Part shown: positions 1-8,182 of the stretch, in pieces
How the letters are laid out: each line of letters begins with the position of its first letter
How positions within the stretch are numbered: position 1 is the first letter of the stretch
Virus record (IMG/VR): IMGVR_UViG_3300045963_000018
Span: 1-31,754 of that record
Length of the DNA: 31,754 bases
Origin: a virus
Reading direction: 5' to 3' (one strand)
Notes under the pieces: model-generated
What the model was told of the DNA's origin: nothing
Database searches by the model: none
The model's input: the letters and a program-made list of their open reading frames with translations, nothing else
Translations under genes and position numbers: made by a program

Positions 1-24
1 CTTACGAGAGCATCGAGTTTAATT

Positions 25-411
25 ATGTCTAATACCTATTTTAAAGCTGGTAGCTGGAATGCACATTGTGATGTGTGTGGATTTCGCTTTAAAGCCTACC
101 AACTTAAAAAGAGGTGGGATGGGTTGATGACCTGTGAGAAAGACTTTGAACAGGATCATCCTCAAAAATATTTAAGAGTCTCAGAGCGTAGTCCAGCAGT
201 TCCTTGGGTTCGAAAACAAAGCGACGATACACTAATCGGTCCAGCCTGTGATTTTTGGACTAGCTCTCCTATGGCAGATTTTGGTGTTGCTGATTGTGCT
301 TATGTAGGTGGTAATACTTCTATTGAAAGACTTATTGAAATGTTTAGACCTTTTACTTCTTCTGTAGCAGCTATTGCTATTACAGGGTATTCAATTGCTG
401 GAGTAGTTTAA
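25..411 (+). CDS. Small phage virion-region protein with CxxC motif, function unknown
   Basis: The protein has 128 residues. The N-terminal part has a Cys pair (C15, C18) followed by C37 and H45, which resembles part of a zinc ribbon. The C-terminal half is Gly/Ala-rich, mildly hydrophobic and carries further Cys residues. Proteins of this pattern occur beside tail genes in many podovirus-like phages, but I know no assigned function. The frame is open back to the window edge, so ATG 25 is chosen because the family-like Trp-Asn..Cys segment follows at once; no good Shine-Dalgarno is visible. Its stop overlaps the tailspike 1 start by one base (TAATG), so the two are probably translationally coupled. 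Another frame ends in TAA at 20-22 and may be the end of an upstream gene. Confidence 0.75.
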   Translation: MSNTYFKAGSWNAHCDVCGFRFKAYQLKKRWDGLMTCEKDFEQDHPQKYLRVSERSPAVPWVRKQSDDTLIGPACDFWTSSPMADFGVADCAYVGGNTSIERLIEMFRPFTSSVAAIAITGYSIAGVV

Positions 412-2102
412 TGGCTAGTAAAACTTTTGTTGATAGAGTTACTCCAATTGATGCCGAATGGCTTAATGATACTAATACTATTACATATGGTATCGGTAGT
501 ACGGCTAGCGGTAAAGGCGCATCCCTAATCGGCTACAAATCCACACTGACTGGAGCTAGCACTTCGCGTTCCGTGCAGGACAAGCTGCAAGAGTCAGTAA
601 GCGTCAAAGATTTTGGCGCGGTTTCCGATGGGAACTTTGCTACCGGTTCCGGGACGGACAATCTTGCGGCTTTTAATCTTGCAATCGCCTCGTTATCCAC
701 TGGCGGAGGAGGCTTTGTAAAGATCCCTGCCGGTATTTACAAGCTATCCGCACAACTTCAAATACCGTCTGGCATATCCATAGTCGGGGAGGGATCGTGG
801 TCTTCGATTCTTTTCTGCTCTACTGCATTTACTGACATTACAGGGCTTGTGCGAGTCAATGGAACTGGGGGATACCCAACCAGAATATCCAGTTTGGGGA
901 TACTATCCCAGACTGGAGGATGTACAGGATATGGCCTGGTGTCTGTGAAAAACGGCACATTCATGGATAACTTGTGGGTCAGTGGTTTTGGTGTTGGAAT
1001 AAGCGTCGGACAAACTGACAACTTCCTTGATTCATTTGCAGTTGAGCTATGCACTACCAATATTTATGTCACACAAACCGACGTAAATATTTCAAACGGT
1101 ACAGTTTACCAAGGTGCAATTGGGTTGACGGTAGCAAACGGCGCGGCCAGCGGAAATGGCCGGGTTCATGTAAGCAACGTGCGGGCTACCCAGCAACAGC
1201 AAACTGGGTTCACTGTATCAGCTGGAAAGCAGGTTTTGTTTGAGGGATGTTCAGCGTCTGCTGATACCGCCACATCATTTTTTACAGTCGCGGCAATGCT
1301 TGTCGATACCAGCAGCGATGTGGTAATCAATGGATTTTCTGCCAAGATCGGTGGAACGCCAAGCACGACTGGAACAGGCATAAAGTTCGTTGGCGGGTCA
1401 AGTGACTGTATTGTCAATGGCAGCAAACTCACGGGGTTTGTTGACGGGATTACAGAAACAAGTTGTTCTCGCATTACGGTGGACGGGTGCCAACTTACAG
1501 CCAACGGGCGTTCTGGCATGTACCTCACCAACGGCACTAACATTGTTGCCACTGGCAATCAGTGCTACAACAACGGCACAGGAACAGGCTCCGACTATGG
1601 AATTATTTCTTCAAACGGGGACGCGCTCGGTGTACATACCGTAGTCGGAAATGTTTGCAATCAAGCTGTTGGTGGGAATCAAGACTACGGCATAAGTGCC
1701 ACTGTTTCTGGTTCTGGGTATACAACTATCGTTGGCAATACCGCACTCAACAACAACACATATGATATATACCTAGCAGGAACAACTAGTAGCATCAAAC
1801 TCAGCCAAAATATGGCTGGCACTGTGTTTGACACCGCACCTTCAGTGGCATCTGCTGCAACGGTTACACTTCCTATTAGCGTAGACGTAGTATCTGTAAC
1901 TGGAACCACAACAATAACATCCATTACAGCTGCTGGATGTGCGCGGCGTGTTGTGACGCTCAATTTTGTTGGTGTGCTTACCCTTACTTCTGGAAGTAAT
2001 CTGAAACTGGCAAGCAATTTCGTCACTACAAATGATGACACGATAACCATGTATTGTGATGGGACAAACTGGTTTGAGATTGCTCGCAGTGTCAATGCGT
2101 AA
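411..2102 (+). CDS. Tailspike / receptor-binding protein 1 (right-handed beta-helix)
   Basis: The protein has 563 residues. Residues 1-27 form a short particle-anchor motif (SKTF..., ID, WLND, N, TYG) that recurs at the start of the second tailspike (4424-6307). Around residue 65 begins a pectate-lyase-3-like segment (VKDFGAVSDG, then a Gly-rich FVKIPAGIYKL stretch). A long series of Gly/Asn/Val-rich turns typical of a parallel beta-helix follows. The last ~90 residues resemble a common tail-fibre C-terminal domain. Such proteins bind, and often cleave, surface polysaccharide; the catalytic residues cannot be assigned by eye. Codon use changes near base 500 from AT-rich, like the neighbours, to clearly GC-richer, and returns after about base 2200. 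This suggests a transferred receptor-binding module joined to a resident anchor. Confidence 0.87.
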   Translation: MASKTFVDRVTPIDAEWLNDTNTITYGIGSTASGKGASLIGYKSTLTGASTSRSVQDKLQESVSVKDFGAVSDGNFATGSGTDNLAAFNLAIASLSTGGGGFVKIPAGIYKLSAQLQIPSGISIVGEGSWSSILFCSTAFTDITGLVRVNGTGGYPTRISSLGILSQTGGCTGYGLVSVKNGTFMDNLWVSGFGVGISVGQTDNFLDSFAVELCTTNIYVTQTDVNISNGTVYQGAIGLTVANGAASGNGRVHVSNVRATQQQQTGFTVSAGKQVLFEGCSASADTATSFFTVAAMLVDTSSDVVINGFSAKIGGTPSTTGTGIKFVGGSSDCIVNGSKLTGFVDGITETSCSRITVDGCQLTANGRSGMYLTNGTNIVATGNQCYNNGTGTGSDYGIISSNGDALGVHTVVGNVCNQAVGGNQDYGISATVSGSGYTTIVGNTALNNNTYDIYLAGTTSSIKLSQNMAGTVFDTAPSVASAATVTLPISVDVVSVTGTTTITSITAAGCARRVVTLNFVGVLTLTSGSNLKLASNFVTTNDDTITMYCDGTNWFEIARSVNA

Positions 2103-2122
2103 GCAGGCCATGAAAGAATCAA

Positions 2123-2227
2123 ATGATTGATCAAACAGATATTCAGACCGTCGAGCACACCAGCATCTCCCCCTCAACAGTTCGGGCGGCTGACCGCTCA
2201 AATGGATATTTAAAGGAACTATTTTGA
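2123..2227 (+). CDS. Possible 34-residue ORF coupled to the gp4-like gene
   Basis: The ORF starts at ATG 2123 just after tailspike 1. Its TGA stop at 2225-2227 overlaps the TTG start of the next gene (TTGA). No recognised motif is present and the Shine-Dalgarno is weak. It fills the only gap in this part of the block. Base composition is GC-rich like the preceding tailspike module, so it may be a remnant of the donor DNA, a small tailspike partner, or a leader whose translation couples to the gp4-like gene. Confidence 0.3.
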   Translation: MIDQTDIQTVEHTSISPSTVRAADRSNGYLKELF

Positions 2228-2910
2228 GTACATCTGGAGTTACGAGCTGGGAACTTACCCGCGATGAAATGATCACACAGGCATATGCTAAAATTGGTAT
2301 TCCTGGTGAAGACAATGGTTTAACAACTACACAAATTACTGAGGGGGCTGAACGTCTTAATGGTATTATAGCTCTAGCTGTAACAGACGGAATGCCTCTT
2401 TGGAAACGTACAACCACTTCTGTAACTCCTTCAATTACATCGCAAGTTTACATTGTGGCTGACGCTATTAAAATAGCTGGGGTATTCCTACACGATTCAG
2501 GCGGTGTACGTTATCCACTACGTAATAAAAGTGAATATGACTTCTATAAACTTCCTACAAATTCAATTGGTATTCCAGTTCATTATATGTTCCAACCTTC
2601 TATCCAAGGTGGTACTGTAAGCATCTGGCCCCTAACATCAGATAGTTCTACAGTGTCTACAAAGACTATTGAAATTGTTTATCAAAAAGAATTTGATGGG
2701 GTAGTATCCTCGACGGATACTTTAGACTTTCCAGCTTTTTGGACAATGGGCCTTGTATATAAACTTGCTGTTGCATTAGCTCCTGAATATGGTGTTCCTC
2801 TTATGGATCGTAAGATGCTCCTGGAAGAAGCAAGTATGTATTGGAAACAAGCCTCAGATTATGGTGATGAGGAAGGTAGTTTTATGATCCAACCTGAACG
2901 GCGCTATTAA
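2224..2910 (+). CDS. P22 gp4-like tail accessory / head-tail joining protein
   Basis: The protein has 228 residues. The N-terminal helix pair (RDEMITQAYAKIGI ... GAERLNGIIALAVTDGMPLW) matches the pattern of P22 gp4-type tail accessory factors and related podovirus adaptors. The C-terminal part has a conserved FPAFWTMGLVYKLAVALAPEYG stretch followed by a helix. This class attaches below the portal and begins tail assembly. The start is TTG, supported by AAAGGAA about 6 bases upstream (2212 onward); the next Met is 12 residues further in. The gp10-like gene follows after two bases, which matches the paired gp4/gp10 order in P22-like tail machines. Recognition is by sequence pattern only. Confidence 0.8.
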   Translation: MSTSGVTSWELTRDEMITQAYAKIGIPGEDNGLTTTQITEGAERLNGIIALAVTDGMPLWKRTTTSVTPSITSQVYIVADAIKIAGVFLHDSGGVRYPLRNKSEYDFYKLPTNSIGIPVHYMFQPSIQGGTVSIWPLTSDSSTVSTKTIEIVYQKEFDGVVSSTDTLDFPAFWTMGLVYKLAVALAPEYGVPLMDRKMLLEEASMYWKQASDYGDEEGSFMIQPERRY

Positions 2911-2912
2911 AC

Positions 2913-4421
2913 GTGGCTTACACTAGCTCCCCCGAAATTCAAAGTTATAAGACAGTTCCTATTAAATTTGATGGGAATGCCTACTATCGTGATGGGGATA
3001 TGTCTGTACAGCGAGACATGCAAATCATTAATATGTACTATGATCGTGTCTCTAATGAAAACAAAACTCGTGAGAGTCGTTTAAAGAAACGTCCCGGACT
3101 CACTACTTCTACCTATAATTTAACAAAGACAACATCTAGTGATGTTCTTCGTGGGAGCTTTTATGACTCTGACCAGAACCAATTTTACTGGGCGGTAGGA
3201 ACTAAGGTATACTCTGTCCAACCAGATGTAGGAACTACAGTCAGAACTGTAACTACTTTAGGAACTTCTTCTGGATATGTGGGATTCTGTTCTTATCTGA
3301 AGAGTACTGGTACACGGTATATCATGATCTCTGATGGAACAGATCTTTGGTATGATAACTACCTAACGACTACCTGTACTAATATCACACATGCTGGTAC
3401 ATTTCCTACTCCTCACCAACCTTATCCTATATATTTAGATGGTTATATTTTTCTAATTAAAACCAATACAGGGGATATTTATAACTGTGTTGTAGATGAT
3501 GTTACTACTTGGACTGGTGATCCTATCACTGCTGAAATTAGTAGCGACTATGCTAAAAGACTTATCAAAGTTAAGAACTACATGGTATGTCTTGGTGTTA
3601 ATAGTTCTGAATATTTTTATGATTCTGGAGATCATGTAGCACCTACTAGTCCACTAAGTCGTAATGATTCTCCTGTCCGAAATGTAGGATATGTCACTGG
3701 TCTTAAAACAATTGGGGACACATCATTTTTTGTAGGTAAAGATGGTGAGCAAAATTTATCTGTCTTTGCTATTAATAGTTTTAAAATTGAACGTGTGTCT
3801 AATTCTGTAGTAGATAGGACTCTTCAAAGTTTTGGTTCTACAAGCAATGAAAAAGGAAATGTCTATCTTAATAAAGATGGTTTTTGTATTTCAGTAGATG
3901 GTCATTCTTTCTATGTTATTGTAACTCCACAAACTACTTGGGTGTATGATGTGGACGACAAGTACTGGTATGAGTGGAAAGGTAGCGATGGCACAGGCTT
4001 AAAAATAGAAGCTGTATGGCCGATGTACAACGGAGATATTTATCTAGCCATTGCTGGACAAACCTACGTCTCGATTCTAAGTCCACATATCTATCAAGAT
4101 TTTGCAGCTAATTTTACCTGCCAATACACAACTGAGAATACTACATTTGATACTATGAACTGGAAAGTGTGCCATAGACTTGCTATGGATTGTAACAAGT
4201 ATTCCCACACTGGAACAAGTCTGCTTACAATTATTCGTAGCTTTGATGACTGGGCACCGGGGGCACCTACAATTACAAAGACACTTAACGTCTTTAGTAA
4301 TTCTCCGTATACTACTAGACTAGGTAGATTTAGAAATATTAGTTTGCGTTTTCAATATGCAGACAACTATCCCTTCTTTATGGAAGGTTGTGAACTTGAT
4401 ATTAACGTGATGGGAATATAG
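2913..4421 (+). CDS. P22 gp10-like tail hub / packaged-DNA stabilisation protein
   Basis: The protein has 502 residues and starts with GTG. It contains the features of gp10-like tail hub proteins: an early RLKKRPGL motif, repeated beta-strand blade-like units (FYWAVGTKVYSV, GTRYIMISDGTDLWYDN, YPIYLDGYIFLIKTNTGDIY) and a GKDG..NLSVF..NSF segment near residue 280. In P22, gp10 forms a hexameric hub that closes the portal and receives the tailspikes. It lies between the two tailspike genes here, as expected for a hub to which they attach. The sequence is AT-rich like the other structural genes and looks intact. Confidence 0.85.
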   Translation: MAYTSSPEIQSYKTVPIKFDGNAYYRDGDMSVQRDMQIINMYYDRVSNENKTRESRLKKRPGLTTSTYNLTKTTSSDVLRGSFYDSDQNQFYWAVGTKVYSVQPDVGTTVRTVTTLGTSSGYVGFCSYLKSTGTRYIMISDGTDLWYDNYLTTTCTNITHAGTFPTPHQPYPIYLDGYIFLIKTNTGDIYNCVVDDVTTWTGDPITAEISSDYAKRLIKVKNYMVCLGVNSSEYFYDSGDHVAPTSPLSRNDSPVRNVGYVTGLKTIGDTSFFVGKDGEQNLSVFAINSFKIERVSNSVVDRTLQSFGSTSNEKGNVYLNKDGFCISVDGHSFYVIVTPQTTWVYDVDDKYWYEWKGSDGTGLKIEAVWPMYNGDIYLAIAGQTYVSILSPHIYQDFAANFTCQYTTENTTFDTMNWKVCHRLAMDCNKYSHTGTSLLTIIRSFDDWAPGAPTITKTLNVFSNSPYTTRLGRFRNISLRFQYADNYPFFMEGCELDINVMGI

Positions 4422-4423
4422 GA

Positions 4424-6307
4424 ATGACTTCTAAAACTTTTACTTCTGGCACTGTTATTGATAGTGCTTGGCTGAACGACTCTAACTCTTTGACGTATAG
4501 TAAGACGTTCCCGGATGGGGCGAAGGCGGCCACTACGATAGACCTTTCCAGCTCAGCCAGCGGCAAGGGTGACGCGCTATTGACTGTGTTGACCAGTGCG
4601 TCTGGATCACAAGCAACCACGCAACACCAAGTGAACGATGAGCGGTCAAGCGTTTTCCAGATGATGACTGCTGCGCAGATTGCGGCCATCACTGCAGAAA
4701 CTGGCACCACTTCTGCCATTTGCTCGGCGGCTCTGCAAGCTGGGATTGACGGCCTGGCTCTCAACCAGTTTCCGCATGGCACCTATCAGCTCGACACGCC
4801 GATTTTTATCAAGAGCGGCACGCTTCGAACAACCATTCGCGGAGACAACCGCATCCGCTGCATTCTCCAGCCCAATGCAATCAGCATTTCTGCAGCGCCG
4901 ACAAATGTCAATGCCATGTTTGTTATCCAAGACAACAACGCGCACTTCTGCATGGAGAACCTGCGGCTGACCTCAACCGTGGGCTTTACTGGCGTCGGCA
5001 TCTACAGTGTCGAAGGCGGCGCATCCGATGCGACTGGTCAGTGCTTGTTCTCTGGCTTGTTCCGCAATCTATGGGTGGACTTCTCCAGCACGAACAGCGG
5101 ATTTTTGACAGGGGGCACGCAGAACTGCGCCTTTGACACGATCACCTTTGAGAACATGAAGGGGGTGTTCAACCTTCAGGGGACAGGTGTCGGAGACAAC
5201 TTCTACCGGGCGATCTCGCTTTACAACTGCTACGACCAATTCATTCTTCAGACTACCGATACCAATGGCGCGTTTGCCATGTCGGTCGATGGATTGCACG
5301 CTTACAACCACAACCGTGGGCGGCTTATTGATGTTCAGAACTGGACGGGCGGAAACTTCAACGACTTGATTCTTGAGTCCAAGACCGGAGCAGTGAGCGC
5401 GGATGCCCTCGGTTTGGCGCGGTTCAAAAACTGCACCGGCATCCTAATGTCAAATTTCTACGGGCTGGCCCGCACCGGGGTGCCAGCACTGAACACGGGC
5501 CTGGAGATTGAAGGCGGCTCTGGCAAGTTCATCAATGGCACTGTCAACGCACTGACGGCCGGCCTGACGCTGAACGGCACTTCTGCCGTGGAGCACGAAT
5601 TCGTCAATGTGGATTTCTCAACTGCTGGCACGTCATGCCTGGTAATTGCGGCGGCTCTGACCGGAACCATTCGCACTCGCGGCTGCAAGTTCAACAACGC
5701 GCAACTGCGGTGCATGGTGAACAGCGTGGCAGGCTCCAGCTTTAACTGGTACAGCTACGGCGATGAGTTCATCAACGCCGGCTTAGGCGGCAATGCGGGG
5801 TCTCGAAATCTCGATATCAGCACAAGCGGCACTGTGCGGCTCTACAACCCACGCATCGGCCAAAACAACGTCAGCGCAGCGGCTGGATACTACGTCGCAG
5901 CAGGCAGTACAGGAACTGTTGACATCTATGACCCAGAGTGGATCGGCACCCCACCATCTGGGCTGATTGATCCAGCCAGCACGGCTGTCATCACGATTCA
6001 CAAGACCCAATCCAACGGATTTACTTCGCAAACTGCAGCGACGTACACGGTGCTGGAATCCGACCGGGATTTGATTGCCAATCGCGCAGGCACCGTCACC
6101 TACACGCTTCCAACGCCTTCGGCTGCGAATGTTGGTCGGCGCTTGAATGTGCGGACTATCACCGCGAACACCGCCGTCTCAGCTTCTGCCAATGTGGTGC
6201 CGAGAGCCGGCGGCGCTGCCAGCACGTCCATCCTTGCTGCGACTGCTGGAACCTGGGCTGAGTTAGTGAGCGACGGTTCATCTTGGCAGATCGTCGCTGG
6301 AAGCTGA
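4424..6307 (+). CDS. Tailspike / receptor-binding protein 2
   Basis: The protein has 627 residues. Residues 1-27 repeat the anchor pattern of tailspike 1 (SKTF, ID, WLND, N, LTY). An ASGKG-D/S-LL motif near residue 45 is also shared. The middle is rich in Gly, Asn, Thr and short beta-strand turns, consistent with a beta-helix spike. The final ~90 residues (from about AATYTVLESDRDLIANRAGT to the end) match a widespread tail-fibre C-terminal domain ending in ...DGSSWQIVA. From about base 4500 the gene is markedly GC-richer than its neighbours, and composition reverts after about 6320. The enzymatic or binding specificity of the centre cannot be recognised, and it is unrelated by eye to the centre of tailspike 1. 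Confidence 0.83.
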   Translation: MTSKTFTSGTVIDSAWLNDSNSLTYSKTFPDGAKAATTIDLSSSASGKGDALLTVLTSASGSQATTQHQVNDERSSVFQMMTAAQIAAITAETGTTSAICSAALQAGIDGLALNQFPHGTYQLDTPIFIKSGTLRTTIRGDNRIRCILQPNAISISAAPTNVNAMFVIQDNNAHFCMENLRLTSTVGFTGVGIYSVEGGASDATGQCLFSGLFRNLWVDFSSTNSGFLTGGTQNCAFDTITFENMKGVFNLQGTGVGDNFYRAISLYNCYDQFILQTTDTNGAFAMSVDGLHAYNHNRGRLIDVQNWTGGNFNDLILESKTGAVSADALGLARFKNCTGILMSNFYGLARTGVPALNTGLEIEGGSGKFINGTVNALTAGLTLNGTSAVEHEFVNVDFSTAGTSCLVIAAALTGTIRTRGCKFNNAQLRCMVNSVAGSSFNWYSYGDEFINAGLGGNAGSRNLDISTSGTVRLYNPRIGQNNVSAAAGYYVAAGSTGTVDIYDPEWIGTPPSGLIDPASTAVITIHKTQSNGFTSQTAATYTVLESDRDLIANRAGTVTYTLPTPSAANVGRRLNVRTITANTAVSASANVVPRAGGAASTSILAATAGTWAELVSDGSSWQIVAGS

Positions 6308-6309
6308 CC

Positions 6310-6357
6310 ATGACAGTCGAACAAATGCTGATCTCTAATCTAATTCATTATGGCTGA
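6310..6357 (+). other. 15-codon ORF after tailspike 2, likely remnant or coupling leader
   Basis: A short frame starts at ATG 6310, three bases after the tailspike 2 stop. Its TGA (6355-6357) lies inside the start of the next gene (ATG 6350). The region upstream of 6350 has no Shine-Dalgarno, so ribosomes finishing this short frame could supply initiation there. It may instead be the truncated start of a gene that followed the tailspike in a donor phage. It is too short to assign a function. Confidence 0.25.
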
Positions 6358-6715
6358 CATTCTTCCTCCAGCACCAATTGATGCACCATTTAGTTCTTAT
6401 AATTGGGTAGATTGGTATCGTAAAGTTCGTACTGCTATCAATAATACTGGGTCTGTAACTTGGTCTATTATTACTGGTATTCCCTCAAACGTGACTAATG
6501 CACAATCGACTACACAAAAAGATTCTGCTAGTGGGTATGCTGGACTTAACTCAGTATCACGTACTACCAAAGGCGTTGACACTACGGACGATGTTATCAC
6601 AGACTCTACAGCTAAAGGACCAGTGATGAAAAGTCCTAATGGACATTATTGGCGTGGAAGTATTAGCAATATTGGTGTTGTTACTTGGACCGATCTTGGT
6701 ACAACTAAGCCCTAA
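6350..6715 (+). CDS. Small tail-associated protein, function unknown
   Basis: The protein has 121 residues. The N-terminus is Pro-rich (ILPPAPIDAPF) followed by YNWVDWYRKVRTAI. The C-terminus (GPVMKSPNGHYWRGSISNIGVVTWTDLGTTKP) resembles a short beta domain often found at the ends of phage tail fibres or in small proteins encoded next to them. Position after the tailspikes and before the ejection proteins supports a virion or tail-assembly role. There is no clear Shine-Dalgarno before ATG 6350, so coupling to the short upstream frame is possible. The name is an inference from context. Confidence 0.65.
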   Translation: MADILPPAPIDAPFSSYNWVDWYRKVRTAINNTGSVTWSIITGIPSNVTNAQSTTQKDSASGYAGLNSVSRTTKGVDTTDDVITDSTAKGPVMKSPNGHYWRGSISNIGVVTWTDLGTTKP

Positions 6716-6724
6716 AGGAATCTT

Positions 6725-8182
6725 ATGGCAGACTTGAATAGTATGTTTACTGGCGGTCCTCCTTGGGCAACAAGTACCAGCAATGCCGATCCTGAAAATG
6801 GATTAGGAGGTGGTGTAGATCCTTGGAATGCTTCTGGTAATTTAGCTGGAGCTAGTGGAGTTGATTGGAGTAAACTAGGTTATACTGGCCCTACTACATA
6901 TGCTGCTGCTGCTGGGGATGATAGTACTGGTCCTGGAGTATATCCTGAATTTAAAAACTGGTTAAATAATAATGGGTACACTCCAGGAAGTTATCAATCT
7001 CAACCAGGAAGTGCAGATCGTTATGTTGGTGTTTTAGATAAATCTGGAAAGCCAGTAGAAGGAAGTACCTATCTTAATCATATAGATGATTCCCAGTTTT
7101 GGACTGGGGCTATGTTAGCTGGTGGACTACTTTCCGGAGGAGTTGCAGGTAATTCGGCTTTTGGGGGGCTAGGTTCTGCAGGTTCTGGAGCAGTATCAGG
7201 AGCAACAACTGGATTTGGAAATACTGGTACTATTAAGGGAACTTTAACTGGCGCAGCTACTGGGGGCTTATCTGGGGCTGTAATGCCTAATGTAGCCGAA
7301 TATGCAGGAATTGAAAATCCTACATTAGCTTCAGCCATTAATAGTGGAGTTAAAAGTGGTTTATCAACAGCTCTCCAAGGTGGATCAGGTAGTCAAGTAG
7401 GTACAAGTGCTTTAACAGGGGGAGCCCTCTCAGGTCTTAATTCTTTAGGGACACAAAATCAAATGGATAATTATTCTCCTCTTAATGATATTAACCAGAG
7501 TTCTAATGTCTCTCAGAAACCAGATTGGTACTCTCAAGATATTACCAATGCTCCAGGTGGGCAGAGCTTTGGACAAGGCACGGCTACATATACTCCGTAT
7601 ACACCACAACAGCAGCAAGAACAGCAACCACAATCTTATTTAGACCAAATTAAAAGTATTTTGGGTATGGGTAATGGGCGTGTTGGTGCTGGATTTGGTG
7701 GTGGGCAAGGTATTAAGTATGGTGACCTTGCTGGAGGTTTAATGCAAATGTACCAAGCAGAACGTAGTCGTAAGAATGCTTCTTCTTTGATGGGGTCAAT
7801 CACTGGTAACAATGGTGCCTATATGAAAAATCTTCAGGGGCAACTTATGGCCCGTGATGCTGCTGCTGGGCGGCGTAGTGATGTTGGTGGTCGTGCTGTA
7901 CAACTACAAAGTGCTTTAGCTCAGCTTACTGCCAATCAAGCACCCATGATTAACAACCTACAAAACCAACGTGAGAACGCCTTGTTTAGTGGCTTACAGG
8001 GAATGTACACAATTGGTTCTCGTGGTGGATTCTTTGGCAATGACCAAACCCAACAACAAGCTCCACAAATACAACAACCTCTGCAACAACCTTACCTACC
8101 TAGTACATTCCAACAGCCTAATCAACAGGTAGACTACTCTCTTCCTTACCAACGTAAGGGAATGCTTGGTGGGGGACAATAA
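6725..8182 (+). CDS. Putative internal virion / DNA-ejection protein
   Basis: The protein has 485 residues. After a polar N-terminus, residues ~130-245 are extremely Gly/Ala/Ser-rich with GxxxG-type small-residue spacing, suggesting helices that could line or insert in a membrane. A Gln-rich stretch follows (~290-310). A segment with RDAAAGRRSDVGGRAVQLQSALAQL (~385-410), including the RDAAAGRR motif, is of the type found in podovirus internal virion proteins encoded beside the ejection apparatus. The C-terminus is again Gln/Pro-rich. AAAGGA before the ATG supports the start. It ends with a one-base overlap (TAATG) into the next gene. Of the three consecutive putative ejection genes (6725-13909) this is the first. 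Confidence 0.65.
   Translation: MADLNSMFTGGPPWATSTSNADPENGLGGGVDPWNASGNLAGASGVDWSKLGYTGPTTYAAAAGDDSTGPGVYPEFKNWLNNNGYTPGSYQSQPGSADRYVGVLDKSGKPVEGSTYLNHIDDSQFWTGAMLAGGLLSGGVAGNSAFGGLGSAGSGAVSGATTGFGNTGTIKGTLTGAATGGLSGAVMPNVAEYAGIENPTLASAINSGVKSGLSTALQGGSGSQVGTSALTGGALSGLNSLGTQNQMDNYSPLNDINQSSNVSQKPDWYSQDITNAPGGQSFGQGTATYTPYTPQQQQEQQPQSYLDQIKSILGMGNGRVGAGFGGGQGIKYGDLAGGLMQMYQAERSRKNASSLMGSITGNNGAYMKNLQGQLMARDAAAGRRSDVGGRAVQLQSALAQLTANQAPMINNLQNQRENALFSGLQGMYTIGSRGGFFGNDQTQQQAPQIQQPLQQPYLPSTFQQPNQQVDYSLPYQRKGMLGGGQ

Noticed and set aside
1842-2417. 191-codon minus-strand ORF opposite the tailspike 1 end and gp4-like gene
   Set aside because: It crosses two well-supported plus-strand genes, has no recognisable motif, and is a shadow of their codon pattern.
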